The notes: a model not told the origin generated them from the sequence alone. A stretch of 39,958 nt of DNA from CAZOIA01 sp964579675 (GCA_964579675.1 CAZOIA010000027.1:1-39958); one strand, 5' to 3'. Positions 8,881 through 16,494 are shown, numbered from the stretch's first letter. Translations and numbers: made by a program.

Positions 8881-9031
8881 GTGTCGCGCTTGCTCCTGAT
8901 CTGAGTTGGCGGTTGCGACCACTTGTCTGCAAGCTCGCGGGCTTGCAGGCGTCCCGGTCCGCTACCGTACCATCGTCCGCGCTCGGTGCTACGCCGGCGG
9001 TAGACGAAGTATCCGACCGACTTCCCCGGGA

Positions 9032-9376
9032 TTATCGCCCACAGGCGGAACCTTCGCAACGCGGTAAGGCGATGACAGCGTTGCCGATTCTGCCGTCGCC
9101 GACCGGTTCCATCAGCTCGGACAGGTCCGCCCGGGCCATCACATCGGCTATCCAGGCGTCCAGGGCTTCGGGCGTGAATGGCGGCAAGTGCCCGCGGAAG
9201 CGGGCGGCCAGAGCTGCGCACCAATACGCCTCATTCGTCGGCAGCAGCACCGCTACCGGCTCACCGTCCCGGGTCACGGTCAGCCGCTCGCCGTGTCCCA
9301 CCCGGTCCAGCACCGCCGCCAGCGTCAACCGCAGCTCGGATACCGTTACCGTGTTGGGTTCGTGGTCGTTGTGCAT
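9032..9376 (-). CDS. Phd/YefM-family antitoxin-like protein
   Basis: A 114-aa protein. TVTVSELRLTLAAVLDRVGH and GERLTVTRDGEPVAVLLP match the Phd/YefM antitoxin fold: DNA-binding N-terminal strand and helices, then a beta hairpin. The ATG at 9376 has GGAG eight bases upstream. The C-terminal half (about residues 50-114) is longer than in typical Phd proteins and would be the toxin-binding region. No recognisable toxin (Doc, YoeB, VapC type) follows: 8881-9031 is too short and the next gene is the zinc-ribbon protein. It may be an orphan regulator, or pair with an unrecognised partner. Confidence 0.8.
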   Translation of the reverse strand: MHNDHEPNTVTVSELRLTLAAVLDRVGHGERLTVTRDGEPVAVLLPTNEAYWCAALAARFRGHLPPFTPEALDAWIADVMARADLSELMEPVGDGRIGNAVIALPRCEGSACGR

Positions 9377-9632
9377 CGTGTATCACTCCAGAAAGAAAGT
9401 CTGTATCCCCCCGCGGCTGCTTCCAGGCCAGTGTCGCGGGAAACGGCCCGGGCAGGACCCGCAGCCTGTCAGCCGGCCGGCCCGCCCGCACCAGTCGGCC
9501 CCGCGTTCGCGTCACCTGTACCAGCCCTTGCCGCCGATCCACCGCCGGCACCGTCACCGAAAGCCGCCTTGCCGTGCCCGTCTTCCCGGTTTCGGTTGCG
9601 GTGACATTGGTGTCGGTACCCATGAGCACCAC
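9261..9632 (-). CDS. Hypothetical protein, 3' end overlapping the antitoxin gene
   Basis: A 123-aa frame (ATG at 9632, alternative ATG at 9623) fills the space between the DUF5681-like gene and the antitoxin. The part before the overlap (TARRLSVTVPAVDRRQGLVQ, GRLVRAGRPADRLRVLPGPF, TLAWKQPRGDTDFLSGV) looks like a small beta-rich domain with GC-rich third positions. The last 38 codons overlap the antitoxin gene in another frame and read as junk, so the true stop may have been lost or the gene is decaying. No function is recognised. Confidence 0.42.
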   Translation of the reverse strand: MVLMGTDTNVTATETGKTGTARRLSVTVPAVDRRQGLVQVTRTRGRLVRAGRPADRLRVLPGPFPATLAWKQPRGDTDFLSGVIHDAQRPRTQHGNGIRAAVDAGGGAGPGGTRRAADRDPGR

Positions 9633-9703
9633 AGCCGTAAGCCGTTTGCCCCGGGCGGTTCCCGCGCACGTGCGCGCATGCGCGCGTACTTCTTTCGGTC
9701 GCC

Positions 9704-10066
9704 TCAGACAATCCGCAGCATGTCGGCCAATCGCTCGCCGTCCTCATGGCTCCGCTTTTCTGCCTGTAGTCGCTGGTCTTCCAGGTCCACCCGATCGGGG
9801 TCCGCGGGCAGGATCGCATGAGCTGCGCCGATCGCGTAGCCCAGCAGCAGCCGAGCTGCCGGCACGTCCCCGCCCTTGGCTGATTCCAGCAGCGCCCGGG
9901 CCAGCTCCCGGATGTCATCGCCGGTGACGGTTTCCAGCAGAGCGGATCGCAGGGCTGCCACCCGGCGGGCGTAGGGGTTGCCGGGGCCGCCCGGGTTGCC
10001 CTTCGTGAACCGGCCTTGCTCGTCACGTCCGCCGTTTCCGCCGTTTGTTGACGGTTGGCTGCTCAT
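9704..10066 (-). CDS. DUF5681-like small protein
   Basis: A 120-aa protein. RDEQGRFTKGNPGGPGNPYA is the hallmark of the DUF5681 N-terminal region found in phage and integrated elements, followed by a helical domain (ALLETVTGDDIRELARALLE, ARLLLGYAIGAAHAI) that resembles small-terminase-like helical regions. Its ATG overlaps the stop of the 39-aa ORF upstream (ATGA), so translation is coupled. The function of the family is not established; DNA binding is the usual guess. Confidence 0.75.
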   Translation of the reverse strand: MSSQPSTNGGNGGRDEQGRFTKGNPGGPGNPYARRVAALRSALLETVTGDDIRELARALLESAKGGDVPAARLLLGYAIGAAHAILPADPDRVDLEDQRLQAEKRSHEDGERLADMLRIV

Positions 10067-10182
10067 TGGCTCGCCTCACTCTCTGCCGCCCCGATCAGGG
10101 CCAGAATCGCTGATTGAATGGCCGAAGGCAGCCCCGGCCACGCCGCGACCACCCGCCGCAAGCGGTCATCATTCGTCGTCAT
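10063..10182 (-). CDS. 39-aa ORF; possible C-terminal exon-like module of the integrase in the excised circle
   Basis: ATG 10182 opens a short helical peptide (DDRLRRVVAAWPGLPSAIQS then AILALIGAAESEASQ) ending in TGA that overlaps the ATG of the DUF5681-like gene. The frame is open upstream through the att repeat, and that frame is the same one the integrase uses in the left repeat. In the integrated state the segment can be translated only from its own ATG or from chromosomal DNA; in a circular element it would be the integrase C-terminus. Whether the short form is made is unknown; there is no strong ribosome site. Confidence 0.55.
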   Translation of the reverse strand: MTTNDDRLRRVVAAWPGLPSAIQSAILALIGAAESEASQ

Positions 10183-10273
10183 CCCGGATGAACTGTCGGG
10201 GGTATTGTTGGGGCCTTCACCCACACGAGCGCAAGTGCTTTCTGTGTCGGTGGTTGTATTCAGCCCCTTTCGA

Positions 10274-10315
10274 TTCCCAAGCTGGACGTCGTGGGTTCGA
10301 ATCCCATCGCCCGCT
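10274..10315 (+). repeat. attR: 42-bp direct repeat, tRNA 3' half
   Basis: Exact copy of 1384-1425. The preceding bases (CTTTCGA) do not form a tRNA 5' half, so this too is only a tRNA fragment. A terminator-like hairpin follows at 10328-10368, as expected just downstream of a tRNA-gene 3' end. The element between the two copies spans about 8.9 kb. Confidence 0.88.
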
Positions 10316-10327
10316 GTGCAATGAGAA

Positions 10328-10368
10328 ACGCCTCCCGGTGACAGGCATCGCCAGGAGGCGTCTTTCTT
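10328..10368 (+). terminator. Rho-independent terminator downstream of the tRNA 3' end
   Basis: ACGCCTCC (10328-10335) pairs with GGAGGCGT (10354-10361) across an 18-nt loop, followed by CTTTCTT. It probably terminated the original tRNA transcript. Confidence 0.65.
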
Positions 10369-10529
10369 GCGTCGTGTCAAAGCCTTACGACGATTTGTTG
10401 GTGGCCAGTTCGCGGAGGACTTGGCCTCGGTTCTGCCAACGTGTGACACGAAATCCCTCCCCCGGACTGCCTTCCGTGCAAGCGCTCGTACAAGCGCCCG
10501 AAATCACGTGCAAGGACTCGTACAAGGAT

Positions 10530-10749
10530 TCAGGCGGAATTCGCTGCCTTGGCGGGCGATTCGGATGCGTCAAACGCCGGAAGTGCATCGATCGCAGCGC
10601 CCATATCCAGCAGCACCTAGCACCGGGTCGGTGTAGATGTTCATCGTTAGGTCCAACCAGTTGTGCCGCATTGCCGCCATCGCCAAGCGCGGGGCCACGC
10701 CGGCCTTGCTGAGATGCGTGCCGAAGGTATGCCGGAGTGCGTGGATGCC
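10530..10749 (-). pseudogene. Tyrosine recombinase, C-terminal remnant with frameshift
   Basis: The minus strand encodes HALRHTFGTHLSKAGVAPRL (the H-x-x-R active-site region) and AMRHNWLDLTMNIYTDPVL (late His and nucleophile Tyr) of a tyrosine integrase. The frame is preceded by TGA at 10752. After IYTDPVL a one-base shift is needed to reach LDMGAAIDALPAFDAS and a natural-looking stop at 10530. It is not close in sequence to the intact integrase at 1353-3074, but it has the same position relative to its att copy (3' end facing the repeat), so it marks an older element that used the same site. Confidence 0.82.
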
Positions 10750-10853
10750 TCACCGTCTCCCGACGCTCAGGCCGCAGCGTAGATCACACCTTCCCTCGGC
10801 ACCTCGGCCCTCAATAGCCGCCGTTTACCTGGGCCTCCTGGCCCGCCCGCCGG

Positions 10854-10961
10854 GGCCGTGTGGTTGCTCGAACGCTCTCCGAACCATTGCGTGAGGTCAT
10901 CGAGGCCGGCCTGGAACAAGGGTTGAGCGGCCAGCGAATCCGGCAAGACCTGCGGACCGAA
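10854..10961 (+). pseudogene. IS21-family IstA transposase fragment
   Basis: About 35 codons read SEPLREVIEAGLEQGLSGQR then IRQDL, matching the IstA region in which a helix is followed by QGLSAQRIxQDL. Nothing of the catalytic domain or of IstB remains. The frame is lost near 10961, where a different gene fragment begins. Confidence 0.6.
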
Positions 10962-11179
10962 AGGAGGCTTATTCACTCGGAGTTAGAGACAATCCTCATT
11001 GGAAGTTCGCCGCCGTAAAAGAACGTCTTGGAAAGACGGCCGGAAACCGGGTGGTGAAGTATGCTTGCCGCCCCTTCGATACGCGATGGGTTTCTTATGA
11101 ACCGCTGATGATCGAAAGGGGAGACGATCGTTGGCCCGTAGCAGCGAGTTCAGAACGGATATCTCGCCGTCAACGATGA
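10961..11179 (+). pseudogene. Type ISP-like restriction-modification enzyme fragment
   Basis: An open stretch without a start encodes GVRDNPHWKFAAVKERLG followed by VVKYACRPFDTRWVSYEPLM. The YRPFDxRW signature and the preceding D-x-x-W-K segment are characteristic of the region after the methylase in type ISP and related single-chain restriction enzymes. Homology appears to end near 11135, where the antisense strand becomes the start of a response-regulator gene. No helicase, nuclease or methylase part is left. Confidence 0.58.
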
Positions 11180-11198
11180 GAATCCTCGTAGCCGTCAC
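10983..11198 (-). pseudogene. Truncated response-regulator receiver gene, last gene of the operon
   Basis: The frame opens with a GTG at 11198 that overlaps the TGA of the HD-GYP gene (GTGA), like the other couplings in this operon. Its first 21 residues, ATRILIVDGEISVLNSLLR, are the beta1-alpha1 of a receiver domain, with the second acidic residue replaced by Gly. From about 11135 the sequence is unrelated and lies antisense to the restriction-enzyme fragment. The original gene was therefore cut by a rearrangement; the remaining 71-aa frame is unlikely to make a functional receiver. Confidence 0.78.
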
Positions 11199-13087
11199 AC
11201 AGACGCCTCTGCCTCCTTACCACTGTGATCGGCGACTGCGGAGTTAACCATGGCGACCAACCTGTGATGCTCCCAGGGTTTCGTCAGAATGCCGGTGACG
11301 TTCGGAGCCTTGGAAAGTCTCATGACTTGTTCCTTTGTGGCGTTACCGGTGACGATGATGCAGGGCAGGGAAGGAGCACGTCGCCCCAGGTGGCCGATGA
11401 GTTCTTCCCCGGACATCGCAGGCATCATCAGGTCAATGAGTACCGCATCAAAGTGGTCGTTCGCTGCCATATCCAGCGCGGCCCTTCCGTCAGCCGTGGC
11501 GACCGTTTCGATACCGAGGGGACAAAGTTGGCGCTTGAGGACGTTGCAGACCAGGACGGTGTCGTCAACTACCAAGATCTTGCAGCGCCGCCTGGAGAGA
11601 GCTGACGAGGGACGATCGCTCAGTGAGGACGAGGCTGTGGGCATGATGTCTGCCGCGTCAGCAGGTTGGCTGTCGTGAGGACGTTGGGGCTCCGTTGTCG
11701 AAAGCTGAGGTGCAGGCGAAAGTTCAGCGGCAAGCTCGGAATTGAGTACGGGCGGCGAATCCGATGAGCGCGCGGTGTCATCGTCACAGCTGTCCGCGAC
11801 CGTACACCTGACAAACACACCGAAAACCAGAGAATCGATATCCCTCACTTCCTGAACGCGTTGGATCAATTCGGCAGTCAGCGTCACCCCTTTCCCTAGC
11901 AGGAGCACGCCGTCGGCATTGTAGATGGGCCGGCTGATCATCATTCCCTTTCTGAGCTGTTTCGCAGGAACCTCGACTTCGGCGCTTCCACCCGGATCGA
12001 TTCCCTCCTCGCTCAGATGCAACAGTAAGGATTGGACCAGATCAGGATCGAATTGCCTGCCGTCATCCTCGCTCAGCACGCGGTATCCCTCTTCGAGTAA
12101 CATCCTGGACGGGTCCGGCGAAGCGAAGACGGCCCTGTCGAAAGCATTGGCCACGGCAATGACGCGAGCAATAAGCGGGATGTCCGTGCCCCTGAGGCCG
12201 TCAGGAGAGCCACGTCCGTCGAACCACTCATACTGGTGTCGAATACCCCGGGCGATATCGTCGAACCCGGCCACGCGGGAAAGGATGGAGTAGCCAGCTA
12301 TCGCCTCCAGCGCGAGATCCTGATTCCGGCGGTGGCCGGGCCGCTGTCCAGGGGCCCTCTCCGCGGCGCGAGTTCTGGCAATCTTGCCGATATCGTGGAG
12401 ATAACCGGCAAACTCGACATCTCGCAGTTTCCCCGTATCCAGATCAAGTTGTTCGGCGAGGTGACGGGCGAGCTGGGCCACGCGTTTTGAATGCATCCCG
12501 AGGTTCGGGCTGTAAGCCTCGAGCATGCCCGCCAGGATGGCCACCGTGTCCCGCAACGCCGTCTCAAGGCGGTGATGAAGACTAGTCAGCACCTTGTTCC
12601 GGGCGTACAATTCTTTCGTTTGCTGCTCGACCTCCTCTTGCAACTGCTCGTTCCAACGTTCGAGTTCCGCCTTTTGTTGGCGGGTCAGCGCCTGCAGTCG
12701 GCGGTTGTCCAGGATCAACTGATACGCCCGGACACCATTCCGAACCACTTCTCGAAGGTAATCATCATCCCAAGGCTTGAGGAGAAAGTGGTTGACGCAC
12801 CCTTCGTTGATTGAGGTTTGGGCGGCAGCCAGGTCGGTGTACCCAGTCAAGGTAATGCGGAATGCGTCCGGACGGAGCCTGACCGATTCGGCCAGCACCT
12901 CGATGCCGGACATACCGGGCATCCGTTGGTCGCAGATGATGACCGCGATTTCCGTGTTGGCGAGGATTTCCAGCGCCGCCTTCCCATTGTCCGCCACATG
13001 GATTTCGTAGCCGTCCCGGCGCAGCAAGCGTTTGATCGCCTGCAGAACATGCTGTTCGTCATCGACAATCAGGACAGCGTGGCTCAT
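11195..13087 (-). CDS. Response regulator: REC - coiled coil - variant HD-GYP - REC
   Basis: A 630-aa protein. The first receiver (about 4-120) has LIVDDEQ, the phosphorylatable Asp in ICDQRMPG and HFLLKPWDD, an RpfG-type KPW receiver. A coiled coil (RQQKAELERWNEQLQEEVEQ) leads to an HD-GYP domain with GMHSKRV and YLHDIGKI intact, but HHExxDGxGYP is changed to HQYEWFDGRGSPDGL and ADxxDAL to ANAFDRA, so cyclic-di-GMP hydrolysis may be reduced or altered. The second receiver (about 505-620) has LVVDDT, LIDLMMPAMSG and GILTKPWE. It starts at ATG 13087, overlapping the HDOD gene stop (ATGA). It probably links phosphorelay input to c-di-GMP turnover or binding. Confidence 0.9.
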   Translation of the reverse strand: MSHAVLIVDDEQHVLQAIKRLLRRDGYEIHVADNGKAALEILANTEIAVIICDQRMPGMSGIEVLAESVRLRPDAFRITLTGYTDLAAAQTSINEGCVNHFLLKPWDDDYLREVVRNGVRAYQLILDNRRLQALTRQQKAELERWNEQLQEEVEQQTKELYARNKVLTSLHHRLETALRDTVAILAGMLEAYSPNLGMHSKRVAQLARHLAEQLDLDTGKLRDVEFAGYLHDIGKIARTRAAERAPGQRPGHRRNQDLALEAIAGYSILSRVAGFDDIARGIRHQYEWFDGRGSPDGLRGTDIPLIARVIAVANAFDRAVFASPDPSRMLLEEGYRVLSEDDGRQFDPDLVQSLLLHLSEEGIDPGGSAEVEVPAKQLRKGMMISRPIYNADGVLLLGKGVTLTAELIQRVQEVRDIDSLVFGVFVRCTVADSCDDDTARSSDSPPVLNSELAAELSPAPQLSTTEPQRPHDSQPADAADIMPTASSSLSDRPSSALSRRRCKILVVDDTVLVCNVLKRQLCPLGIETVATADGRAALDMAANDHFDAVLIDLMMPAMSGEELIGHLGRRAPSLPCIIVTGNATKEQVMRLSKAPNVTGILTKPWEHHRLVAMVNSAVADHSGKEAEASV

Positions 13088-14319
13088 TGTCGCAGTTCCT
13101 TCTCCACCCACCTGATGTCAAATGCCGTGAAGAACCTGGGTATTTCGCACACCCCAATCTCGGAATCGCGCTGCCTGACGCCCCCTTCCTCGCCGGGGTT
13201 GAAGAATACTACGACCTTGCGCAAACCGCGTTCCACCAGTACACGAGCCAGCCCGCGCGCCGCGTTCGCCCCCTCCGACAGGTCTATTATTATCAGATCA
13301 TCGTGTGACACGTCACTGGCCAGATTGGTCGGGGCCACGCGTCGTACCTCATAGCCTTGCTGCTCGAGCAACAACTGACCGATAGGGTTGGGTATCGACC
13401 CGTCGTCCGCCACCCAGATCGCCCCTCTTGGCGAGACCGGCTCCATCGTCATGCTCGTCGTGTCTGTCACGTCGAACATCTCCATGGTTTCCTGGATACG
13501 CCCCTCCAATCGACCAATGACGTTCACTTGATCCGAATCAGACATCTTCAGGAATTGCGCTAAAGCAACTGCGCGTTGAGAGGAGCCCACTGGCACGTCC
13601 AACCCGACTCCCACCAGGTGGGCGAAGATGTCACCCAGCATCACGATTGCAAGCAGGCGAGCATCACTATCCCCCTCAGGGGGTCCCTGGTCGTGATGGT
13701 GCCTAGCGACAAGGCTCAGCACGCAGGGCAGTCTCCATCGTGTCAGGATCCGGGATCCGGCCTGCGTATGGTCGAGTCCCAAAAGCGACCGTTCGAGCTC
13801 CAGAAAGCGCACGCCTGTGCCTTGAGCTTTGAGCACCTCCTGAAACGCCTTCGGCTGAAAGGTAACCATTGCCAGTTGCCCGATGTCGTGCAGCAGACCT
13901 CCCACGAAAGCCTCCTCAGGCCGTTGGAAGCCGATCCGTCGGGCAATGAGGTCACAAGACGCAGCAGCGACAATGGAGTGGCGCCAAAGGAGCGCATGTT
14001 CACGCTCATGCGCGCTGGACGACGGTAAGGCGTCCCTCGCCCGAATGCCGATTACCAGGTTGCGCACCGCGACCGATCCTAATCTCACCACAGCGCGGCT
14101 GACCTCCGTTACATTGCCCCTTGCCCCGTAGAAAGGTGAATTAGCAACACGAAGGACCTTCGCGGCAACCGCCTGATCCCCGGAGAGCACCTTCGCCAAG
14201 TCGATCGCAGACCAATTCGGAGATTCCGAAACTTCCAGGATCTGCTCCACAATCGCTGGAAGCGGCGGAAGGGCATCGATTTGATCGATAAACGACGGGG
14301 CTTTCACGCTGGATAACAT
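13084..14319 (-). CDS. HDOD-domain protein with C-terminal degenerate receiver
   Basis: A 411-aa protein. The HDOD domain (about 1-280) opens with IDALPPLPAIVEQILEV, continues with AAKVLRVANSPFYG and keeps the HD-like motif GGLLHDIGQL; HDOD proteins are signalling scaffolds often found with kinases and c-di-GMP enzymes. The last 115 residues (GAIWVADDGSIPNPIGQLLL, DDLIIIDLSEG) have the layout of a receiver with the central Asp kept, but the Thr/Ser and Lys switch positions are lost (VVFFNPGEEG, CEIPRFF), so it is probably not phosphorylated normally. ATG 14319 has GGGAGGA upstream and overlaps the preceding gene by 16 bp, indicating coupled translation. Confidence 0.88.
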   Translation of the reverse strand: MLSSVKAPSFIDQIDALPPLPAIVEQILEVSESPNWSAIDLAKVLSGDQAVAAKVLRVANSPFYGARGNVTEVSRAVVRLGSVAVRNLVIGIRARDALPSSSAHEREHALLWRHSIVAAASCDLIARRIGFQRPEEAFVGGLLHDIGQLAMVTFQPKAFQEVLKAQGTGVRFLELERSLLGLDHTQAGSRILTRWRLPCVLSLVARHHHDQGPPEGDSDARLLAIVMLGDIFAHLVGVGLDVPVGSSQRAVALAQFLKMSDSDQVNVIGRLEGRIQETMEMFDVTDTTSMTMEPVSPRGAIWVADDGSIPNPIGQLLLEQQGYEVRRVAPTNLASDVSHDDLIIIDLSEGANAARGLARVLVERGLRKVVVFFNPGEEGGVRQRDSEIGVCEIPRFFTAFDIRWVEKELRQ

Positions 14320-15206
14320 GGGATATCCTCCCAGAGGGTAATTACGGTTGCACGACGGCTCCCATCGGCTTCAAGAGCTCGGATACGCCACTGGAGGTCT
14401 CGCCCGTCATGGATGAAGCGTCCAGCGGCGACGGCGTCCTCCGAAAACAGGGCCACGTGCAACACTTCGGGAAGCACCGCTTCTGCGGGTACACCCATGA
14501 ACTCCGTGTGCTTTTGCGAGATCAGCTCGGCGGCACGGAGATTGGCCCCAACAATGAGCCCATCCGTATCGACCGCCAGCAAGCCTGCATCGATGGTTTC
14601 GAGAAGCTCCTGTGTACAGGTCAGACCCGTGCTGGCATCGGTGGCCCGCTGGTTGAGTAGCTTGTTGAGCTCAAGTAGTTCCTCGTTCTGCCGACTTATC
14701 TCGCAGGCCATGTGTTTGTTCTCTGCCACCAACTCGTATTGCTCTACTGCGCGTCTGACGCTCAGCAGAATCTCCTCATCATTCCATGGCTTAGTGATGA
14801 ACTTGTATATCCAGCCCTCATTGATGGCAGCGATGATCGCATTGACTTCAGAATAACCGCTCAGGATGATCCGCACTGTGTCAGGCCAACGACTCTGTAT
14901 CTCCCTGAGCAGTTCAGTCCCGGTCATACCGGGCATACGGTAATCTGAGATAACCACATCTGCCGGCCGTTCCTTCATCACTCGCAAGGCTTCTTCTCCG
15001 GTGCTGGCAGTGGCCAGTTCATAAGATTCACGCCTCAGCAACCGGCGCAGCGACGAAAGGATGTTCTGCTCATCGTCAACAATGAGCAGGCGTTGCGCAT
15101 CCTTTTCCGAAGACCTCGGGGAACCGCCAACGTCCCCCGTCGCTTGGGTAGCGTCGGCCTGCTCCGCACAGGACACTTGTTGTCCGGCCTCAGGCGAGTG
15201 CCTCAT
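14304..15206 (-). CDS. Response regulator: REC - PAS
   Basis: A 300-aa protein. A polar N-terminal 35 residues precede a canonical receiver (LLIVDDEQN, VISDYRMPGMTG with the phosphorylation Asp, IILSGYS, FITKPWND). A coiled linker (CEISRQNEELLELNKLLNQR) leads to a PAS domain (TIDAGLLAVDTDGLIVGANL) with no output enzyme or DNA-binding domain. It overlaps the kinase gene upstream by 17 bp; ATG 15206 has GGAG eight bases upstream. It is likely a relay or scaffold for the neighbouring kinase. The KPW ending of its receiver matches those of the HD-GYP and 24185-24667 proteins. Confidence 0.87.
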   Translation of the reverse strand: MRHSPEAGQQVSCAEQADATQATGDVGGSPRSSEKDAQRLLIVDDEQNILSSLRRLLRRESYELATASTGEEALRVMKERPADVVISDYRMPGMTGTELLREIQSRWPDTVRIILSGYSEVNAIIAAINEGWIYKFITKPWNDEEILLSVRRAVEQYELVAENKHMACEISRQNEELLELNKLLNQRATDASTGLTCTQELLETIDAGLLAVDTDGLIVGANLRAAELISQKHTEFMGVPAEAVLPEVLHVALFSEDAVAAGRFIHDGRDLQWRIRALEADGSRRATVITLWEDIPCYPA

Positions 15207-16494
15207 CTTGCTTCTCCCTTACTTCCGGCGGACCCGCGACAGGCAGTTCGATCCGGAACTCTGTGCCCTTGCCGACCGCGCTCTCGGCACCAATGTGACC
15301 ACCGTGAGCCTCGACGATCTTATACGCCAGGTGCAACCCCATCCCTGTCCCGTTACCGACCCCCTTGGTCGTAAAGAAGGGATCGAAGATGCGCTTCAGG
15401 TTCTCACTGGGAATACCACGTCCTGTATCGGACACCTCGACCCAAATGTGTCCGTCACCTTGGCCTGTACGGATCGTAATGGTGCCGCGCTCCTCGATAG
15501 CTTGGGCCGCATTGACCAACAGGTTTAGGAACACCTGGCCCAGCTTACCGCCGTAACAAGGAATCGCAGGAATCTGTCCATATTCGCGAACCACCTCGGT
15601 CTTGTATTTCAACTCATTCCAAGCGACGTTGATGGTCTTGTCCAGCAACTGGTTGATGTTCTCCTCGCTTACGTCGGGGCTATCCACGTGTGAGAAGTCG
15701 CGCAAGTCGGCGACGATCTGACGCACGCGGTGTGTCCCCTCAACAGATTCCGTGATCAGATCCTCGATATCCGACATGATGTAGTCAACACCCACTTCCT
15801 TCCGGAGAGCCTCTACTTCCTCTACCTTCATAGGAGCCGTGGATGGGCTTCGGATGCACAGGCTCATCAGGTCCTCGTGAGCTTCCAGGACACGCCTGAG
15901 ATCCTTCACGTAGTGCCCGAGCGAGTTCAGGTTGCTGGAGATAAACCCTATGGGGTTGTTGATTTCGTGAGCCACCCCAGCCGCCAACTGACCGATTGAT
16001 GCCATCTTGTCTGCCTGAAGCAACTGGGAGTGTGCTTGCTCAAGCTCCCTAAGCGCTTCTTCTGCCTTGCTCTTGGCGGTTTCAAGAGCCATGGCATGCT
16101 CGTGCTGTTGGCGTAACAACTCCAGCACCCGCTCGCCGGTCCGAATCCTTGCGAGGAGCTCCTCGTGGTTACACGGTTTGATGAGATAGTCATCTGCTCC
16201 GGCGTCCAAGCCGGTGACGATCTGCGAACGTTCCTCGCGAACCGTAAAGAGAATGATGTATATGGCGGTGTTCAGTATGGACGCACGAACCCTTCGACAG
16301 AGCTCCACCCCTGACATAATTGGCATTTCCCAGTCGGTCAGAAGAATATCGGGACCTTCGCGCATCGCCACGTCAAATGCCTCTTTGCCATTGGCGGCCG
16401 TGAGCACGGTGTGGCCGGCGCCTTCGAGGAGTTTCTTGTAAAGCGCCAGCACACTTGGATCGTCATCCGCAATAACAATCCTCGCCTCGTTCAT
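15190..16494 (-). CDS. Histidine kinase with N-terminal receiver (REC - HisKA - HATPase)
   Basis: A 434-aa soluble kinase. The receiver (about 4-120) has IVIADDDPS, LLTDWEMPIMSG and YLIKPCNHEE. A coiled coil leads to the H-box AAGVAHEINNPIGFISSNL with the phospho-acceptor His (about 180), then the ATP-binding domain with N-box LLVNAAQAI, G1 SDTGRGIP and G2 GTGMGLHLAYKIVEAHGG. No membrane segments or sensory domain, so input probably comes through its own receiver. The ATG overlaps the stop of the upstream GGDEF/HD-GYP gene by 4 bp. Confidence 0.92.
   Translation of the reverse strand: MNEARIVIADDDPSVLALYKKLLEGAGHTVLTAANGKEAFDVAMREGPDILLTDWEMPIMSGVELCRRVRASILNTAIYIILFTVREERSQIVTGLDAGADDYLIKPCNHEELLARIRTGERVLELLRQQHEHAMALETAKSKAEEALRELEQAHSQLLQADKMASIGQLAAGVAHEINNPIGFISSNLNSLGHYVKDLRRVLEAHEDLMSLCIRSPSTAPMKVEEVEALRKEVGVDYIMSDIEDLITESVEGTHRVRQIVADLRDFSHVDSPDVSEENINQLLDKTINVAWNELKYKTEVVREYGQIPAIPCYGGKLGQVFLNLLVNAAQAIEERGTITIRTGQGDGHIWVEVSDTGRGIPSENLKRIFDPFFTTKGVGNGTGMGLHLAYKIVEAHGGHIGAESAVGKGTEFRIELPVAGPPEVREKQDEALA

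Noticed and set aside
10063..10449. A 128-aa protein read from 10449 through the att repeat
   Set aside because: Its first 60 residues come from the terminator and tRNA-derived repeat; only the last 39 aa look protein-like, and they make more sense as integrase tail or a short ORF.
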